Origin: VFJZ01 sp046598415
GTDB lineage: Bacteria > Actinomycetota > Thermoleophilia > Gaiellales > F1-60-MAGs149
Length of the DNA: 64,000 bases
Assembly (NCBI GenBank): GCA_046598415.1
Contig: JBKJIG010000084.1
Location: 1-64,000 of the forward strand
Direction of reading: 5' to 3'
In this document: piece by piece, positions 60,724 to 64,000 of the stretch
Position numbering within the stretch: the first letter of the stretch is position 1
Layout of the letters: each line of letters starts with the position of its first letter
Notes under the pieces: model-generated
What the model was told of the DNA's origin: nothing
The model's database searches: none
The model's input: only the letters and a program-made list of their open reading frames with translations
Position numbers and translations under genes: made by a program

Positions 60724-61200
60724 ATGGAAGGCGAGCTCCCGATCCTCCAGCGGCGCCGCATCGAGGCCGAGATCATCCGTCCGATCTACGACGAGATGGT
60801 GGCCGAGATGGGCGTCGAGACGGCGCGCGCGGTGCTGACGCGCGCCATCGAGAAGGCCGCCATCGCGGTCGGCGCGTCGTTTGCCGAGCGCACCGAGGGC
60901 GGCACCGACATGGACACGTTCCGCGAGCTGTACGGCCTGTGGACCCACGACGGCGCGCTCGAGATCGAGGTGCTGCAGTCCGACGAGCAGACCTTCGACT
61001 TCAACGTCGTCCGCTGCCGCTACTCCGAGATGTACCGGGAGATGGGCCTGGGCGAGATCGGCGGCATCCTGTCGTGCAACCGCGACGGCGTCTTCTGCCA
61101 GGGATACGATCCGCGCATCAAACTGCAGCGCACGCAGACGCTCATGCAGGGCGCGTCGTGCTGCGACTTCCGGTATCAGCTCGTCGACGACGAGGCCTGA
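60724..61200 (+). CDS. L-2-amino-thiazoline-4-carboxylic acid hydrolase family protein
   Basis: This 158-residue protein has the family pattern of ATC hydrolase (PF14196-like): a helical first half (RRRIEAEIIRPIYDEMVAEM), then VVRCRYSEMYREMGLGEIGG, ILSCNRDGVFCQGYDPRIKL and QRTQTLMQGASCCDFRYQL with conserved Cys and Asp. The founding enzyme hydrolyses ATC to N-carbamoyl-cysteine in the route to L-cysteine. A TAAACT box at 60711-60716 lies 7 bp before the ATG, suggesting a leaderless transcript. The 3' end overlaps the convergent TenA-like gene by 25 bp. Confidence 0.82.
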   Translation: MEGELPILQRRRIEAEIIRPIYDEMVAEMGVETARAVLTRAIEKAAIAVGASFAERTEGGTDMDTFRELYGLWTHDGALEIEVLQSDEQTFDFNVVRCRYSEMYREMGLGEIGGILSCNRDGVFCQGYDPRIKLQRTQTLMQGASCCDFRYQLVDDEA

Positions 61201-61853
61201 TCCAGGCCCATCTGCCAGAACGCCGACTCGAGCACCGTCGCGCGCTTGAACAGCGTCACGAGCGACTCCAGCCGGGCCGGACTGCCGCGTCGCTCGAACA
61301 GCCGGTCGAGGTGCCGGGTCGCCTCGTCGACCCCGGCCAGGTAGTCGTCGCCGGAGTACATGGCGATCCAGTCCTCGTACGGGTTCGCGACGCCCCGGAC
61401 GGTGGCGGGATCGGCCCGCAGCGCGCGGCCGATGTCGCCGTAGCCGACCGTGCAGGGCGCCAGCGCGACGTGCAGGTCGAGCGCGTCGCCGGCCAGGCCG
61501 GCGTCGAGCACGAAGCGCGTGTAGGCGACGTTGGCCGGGGCCTCGGGTGTCGCCTCGAGCTCCTCCGCCGAGATGCCCCAGCCGTCGCAGTAGCGGACGT
61601 GCAGGTCCATCTCCCGATCGAGGATGGCCGAGATGCCGCGGGCCGCCGCGCGCATGTCGGCGAGCGTGTCGGCCTTCAGCACGGCGAGCGCGTGGGCTCG
61701 CGCGAAGTGCACGAGGAAGCGGTAGTCCTGCACCAGGTACGCGCGGAACGCCGCCGGGTCGAGCGTGCCGGCGGCGACCCCGAGCACGAACGGGTGCCGG
61801 GTGAAGGTCGTCCACTCGTCGCGCGCCGCGGCGCGCAGGTCGTCGATCAGCAC
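61176..61853 (-). CDS. TenA/thiaminase II-family protein
   Basis: This 225-residue all-helical protein shows the TenA family segments: FTRHPFVLGVAAGTLDPAAF (start), YLVQDYRFLVHFARAHALAV, and LHVALAPCTVGYGDIGRAL (a Cys and a Tyr-Gly-x-Ile-Gly motif, with Asp in place of the common Glu). NPYEDWIAMYSGDDY is also present. TenA hydrolyses aminopyrimidines in thiamin salvage, and relatives lacking the catalytic residues act on other substrates. Start GTG 61853 lies 5 bp after the antiporter stop, so it is translated from the same mRNA. Confidence 0.83.
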   Translation of the reverse strand: MLIDDLRAAARDEWTTFTRHPFVLGVAAGTLDPAAFRAYLVQDYRFLVHFARAHALAVLKADTLADMRAAARGISAILDREMDLHVRYCDGWGISAEELEATPEAPANVAYTRFVLDAGLAGDALDLHVALAPCTVGYGDIGRALRADPATVRGVANPYEDWIAMYSGDDYLAGVDEATRHLDRLFERRGSPARLESLVTLFKRATVLESAFWQMGLDQASSSTS

Positions 61854-61858
61854 GGGGC

Positions 61859-63277
61859 CTACCGTACCGGGTCGCGCTCGCGCAACATGTAGAGCACGTC
61901 GCCGAGCTCGACCGGCGTCGCCCCGCGCGGCAGCACGACCTGTCCCTCGCGACGGATCGCGGCGATCACCGCGCCCGACGGCAGCGCCAGGTCGCGCACC
62001 AGCGTCGGCCCGTCGATGCCGAGCGTGGTGGCGTCCACCTCGACCAGCTCGGCGCCCGTGGCGCGCAGGACGTCGGCGTGCAGGCTGGTCTCGCGGTAGG
62101 GCGGCGGCGGCTCGGTGACGTCGAGCCAGCGCGCCAGCGGGCGCAACATCAATCCCTGCAGGGTGACCGACGCGACGACCACGAAGAACACGACGTCGAA
62201 CAGCCGGCCGGAGCCCGCCACGCCAGCCGCGATCGGGAAGGTCGCGAACACGATCGGCACACCGCCGCGGAGGCCGGCGGCGGCGACGAAGGCGATCTCC
62301 CGTTTCGGTATCCGGAACGGGAGCAGGGAGAGTGCCGTCGCGAGCGGCCGTGCGACCAGCACCAGCGCCAAGGCGACGAGGACGGGGCTGATGCCGGCCT
62401 CGAACAGCCGCGTCGGCGTCACGAGCAGGCCGAGCAGCACGAACAGCCCGATCTGCGCGACCCAGGCGATGCCCTGCAGGAAGCCACGGATCACCGGGCC
62501 GTGCGGCACGTGGGCGGCGCCCACGACCAGGCCGGCGAGGTACGCGGCGAGCAGGCCCGAGCCGCCGAGCGCGACGCTGACGGTGTAGCCGGCCAGCGCC
62601 ACGCCGGTCGCCAGCACCGGCGCCAGCCCGGCCGAGGGCAGAGGCAGCCGGCGCAGCAGCAGCACCGCGGCACCGCCCGCGAGCAGGCCGCCGACCGCGC
62701 CGATGGCGGCCTGCTGGACGAACAGCACGATCGCGTCGCCGACGCTCTCGTCGCCGATCCGCATGTCGATGAGGAAGATCACGAGCAGCGCCGCGACCGG
62801 ATCGTTGAGCCCGCTCTCCAGCTCGAGCAGCGACGAGATGCGCTCCCGCAGGTTGATGCCGCGCGTGGCGGCGAACACCGCGGCCGCATCGGTGGACGAC
62901 ACGACGGCGCCGACCAGCAGCGCGTCGGCCGTCGAGATGTCGAGCGTGACGTAGGCCGTGCCGGCCACGACGGCGGCCGTCACCACCACGCCGACCGTCG
63001 CCAGCAACCCGGCCGGTCCCCGCACCTTCTTCAGCACCCGGGCCTCGGCCAGCGCCCCGCCCTCGAACAGGATCAGCGCGAGCGCGGCCGCGCCCACATC
63101 GCGCACCAGCGTCGCGTTGTCGAACGCGATGCCGCCGGGGCCGTCGACGCCGAGGAAGATGCCGAGGCCGAGGAACAGCAGCAGTGCCGGGGCGCCGATG
63201 CGGTCGGCGAACGCGGCGGCGACGGCTCCGACCACGAACACCGCGACCAGGACCGCGAGCTCGATCGGTACATGCAT
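61859..63277 (-). CDS. K+/H+ antiporter of the NhaP/CvrA type with C-terminal TrkA_C domain
   Basis: This 472-residue membrane protein has about 13 hydrophobic segments in residues 1-390. The CPA1 motifs are visible: ALILFEGGALAEARVLKKVR, VGAVVSSTDAAAVFAA and LLELESGLNDPVAALLVIFL, where the conserved Asp residues carry ion exchange. The last ~75 residues (LVEVDATTLGIDGPTLVRDL; LPSGAVIAAIRREGQVVLPR) form a TrkA_C regulatory domain that can bind nucleotides such as c-di-AMP in other bacteria. It exports K+ or Na+ in exchange for protons. The ATG at 63277 begins MHVPIELAVL. Confidence 0.9.
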   Translation of the reverse strand: MHVPIELAVLVAVFVVGAVAAAFADRIGAPALLLFLGLGIFLGVDGPGGIAFDNATLVRDVGAAALALILFEGGALAEARVLKKVRGPAGLLATVGVVVTAAVVAGTAYVTLDISTADALLVGAVVSSTDAAAVFAATRGINLRERISSLLELESGLNDPVAALLVIFLIDMRIGDESVGDAIVLFVQQAAIGAVGGLLAGGAAVLLLRRLPLPSAGLAPVLATGVALAGYTVSVALGGSGLLAAYLAGLVVGAAHVPHGPVIRGFLQGIAWVAQIGLFVLLGLLVTPTRLFEAGISPVLVALALVLVARPLATALSLLPFRIPKREIAFVAAAGLRGGVPIVFATFPIAAGVAGSGRLFDVVFFVVVASVTLQGLMLRPLARWLDVTEPPPPYRETSLHADVLRATGAELVEVDATTLGIDGPTLVRDLALPSGAVIAAIRREGQVVLPRGATPVELGDVLYMLRERDPVR

Positions 63278-63326
63278 GCGCGCCCATTGTCGCCGGTCGT
63301 CCCCCGGGGCGGTCCCGGCGCCGGCG

Positions 63327-64000
63327 TCAGCCCGGTTTCGTCCCGCCGCGCTCGACGGCCTGCACGAGCAGCGTCGCGACGTCGACCACCTCGATCTCCG
63401 CACCGGCCGAGCGCACCCCGTCGTCGAGCATCACGGTGCAGAACGGGCACGCCACGGCGAGCGTCGAGGCGCCGGTCTCGGTCGCCTGGCGCACGCGTTC
63501 CTCGTTGATCTGGCTGCCGCGCTCCTCCATCCACATGTGCGCGCCGCCGGCGCCGCAACAGAACGTGCGCTTGCCGTGCTTCTCCATCTCGACCGGCCGG
63601 CCGACGGCGGCGACCAGCTCGCGCGGCTCGGATGCGACGTCGTTGTGCCGGGCCAGGTAGCAGCTGTCGTGGTACGTGATCGTCCGCTCGTCGGCCGCCG
63701 GCGTCAGGCGTCCGTCGCGCACCAGCTCGGCCAGCAGCTCCGTGTGGTGGATGACCTCGTACCGGCCGCCGAAGTCGGGATACTCCTGGCCGAGCGAGTT
63801 GTAGCAATGGGGGCAGGTCGTGACGATCTTGGTCACCTTCTGCCCGTTCAGCGTCTCGACGTTCTGCTGCGCGTAGGACTGGAACGTGTACTCGTCTCCC
63901 ATGCGCCGCGCCGGGTCGCCCGTGCAGCACTCGCGCGGGCCGAGGATGGCGAAGTCGACGCCGGCCGTCTGCATCAGCTTGGCGGTCGACCGGGCACCCT
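63327..64000 (-). CDS. CCG-domain iron-sulfur oxidoreductase (heterodisulfide reductase-like), 5' end outside window
   Basis: The minus-strand frame is open through position 64000 (upstream codons read GARSTAKL), so the start is cut off by the window. The visible ~220 residues contain two CCG-type modules: DFAILGPRECCTGDPARRMG with VTTCPHCYNSLGQEYPDF, and TYHDSCYLARHN with RTFCCGAGGAHMWMEE. They bind [4Fe-4S]-type clusters in HdrB/GlcF/SdhE-like proteins. An N-terminal 4Fe-4S domain and membrane part are expected upstream. Electron transfer between a membrane quinone or FAD pathway and a soluble partner is likely. Confidence 0.88.
   Translation of the reverse strand, partial: GARSTAKLMQTAGVDFAILGPRECCTGDPARRMGDEYTFQSYAQQNVETLNGQKVTKIVTTCPHCYNSLGQEYPDFGGRYEVIHHTELLAELVRDGRLTPAADERTITYHDSCYLARHNDVASEPRELVAAVGRPVEMEKHGKRTFCCGAGGAHMWMEERGSQINEERVRQATETGASTLAVACPFCTVMLDDGVRSAGAEIEVVDVATLLVQAVERGGTKPG

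Overview
The window is high-GC, gene-dense DNA with many GTG/TTG starts, 4-bp ATGA/GTGA start-stop overlaps, candidate leaderless promoters and DtxR/IdeR-like iron boxes. This fits the Actinomycetota; the enzyme repertoire and the spaced GGGGTC-N-GACCCC intergenic palindromes suggest a soil or freshwater member of the Thermoleophilia/Solirubrobacterales type. The lineage is inferred from general features. No rRNA, tRNA, insertion sequence, prophage or CRISPR array was seen.

Layout. 0-4.6 kb: the end of an acyl-CoA dehydrogenase, a NicX/NicD-like pair (pyridine-ring cleavage) and a membrane-anchored GAF-SpoIIE phosphatase. 4.6-5.1 kb: decayed ends of an epoxide hydrolase and a short-chain dehydrogenase, plus the first palindromic repeat. 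5.1-8.9 kb: modABC with a divergent XRE-type regulator. 8.9-13.8 kb: a GH4 glycosidase converging on a sugar ABC importer; both units begin with the same promoter and leader RNA architecture. 13.8-18 kb: a MEDS/ATPase sensor, a methyltransferase, and a KDG kinase and KDPG aldolase pair. 18-21.9 kb: an FTR1 iron-permease operon behind two iron boxes, with a hydantoinase/oxoprolinase-type ATPase as a translationally coupled gene. 22-25.6 kb: a cobalamin-dependent mutase-like protein, a Rieske oxygenase and a GntR regulator. 25.8-30.7 kb: a TetR-controlled CoA-ligase, HpaB/AbfD-like and thioesterase operon, then a cyclase-family hydrolase.

30.8-34.7 kb is a general-stress partner-switching locus: a SigB/SigF-type sigma factor, STAS antagonist, RsbW-like kinase, a degenerate kinase paralogue, a broken second sigma gene, a thioredoxin-like protein and CsbD. 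Several genes here, and two near 14.8 kb, carry GTTT-N12-14-GGGxA promoters placed 8-11 nt before the start codon, so the mRNAs are probably leaderless. 34.7-44.3 kb is mostly metabolism: methyltransferase, class-V aminotransferase, citrate synthase, arginine-deiminase-like enzyme, acyl-CoA synthetase, enolase-superfamily dehydratase and a TPP enzyme.

44.4-52.5 kb holds an MBL-fold hydrolase, a GGDEF/HD-GYP protein, two ECF sigma/partner pairs and glycerol kinase. 52.5-64 kb holds a sugar isomerase, an ACT-GAF protein behind a terminator-like leader, a HAD phosphatase fused to SerA-type regulatory domains, an MFS exporter, a VOC dioxygenase, NAD synthetase, a peptidoglycan amidase, an ATC hydrolase, a TenA-like protein, a K+/H+ antiporter and a truncated CCG-domain iron-sulfur protein at the right edge.
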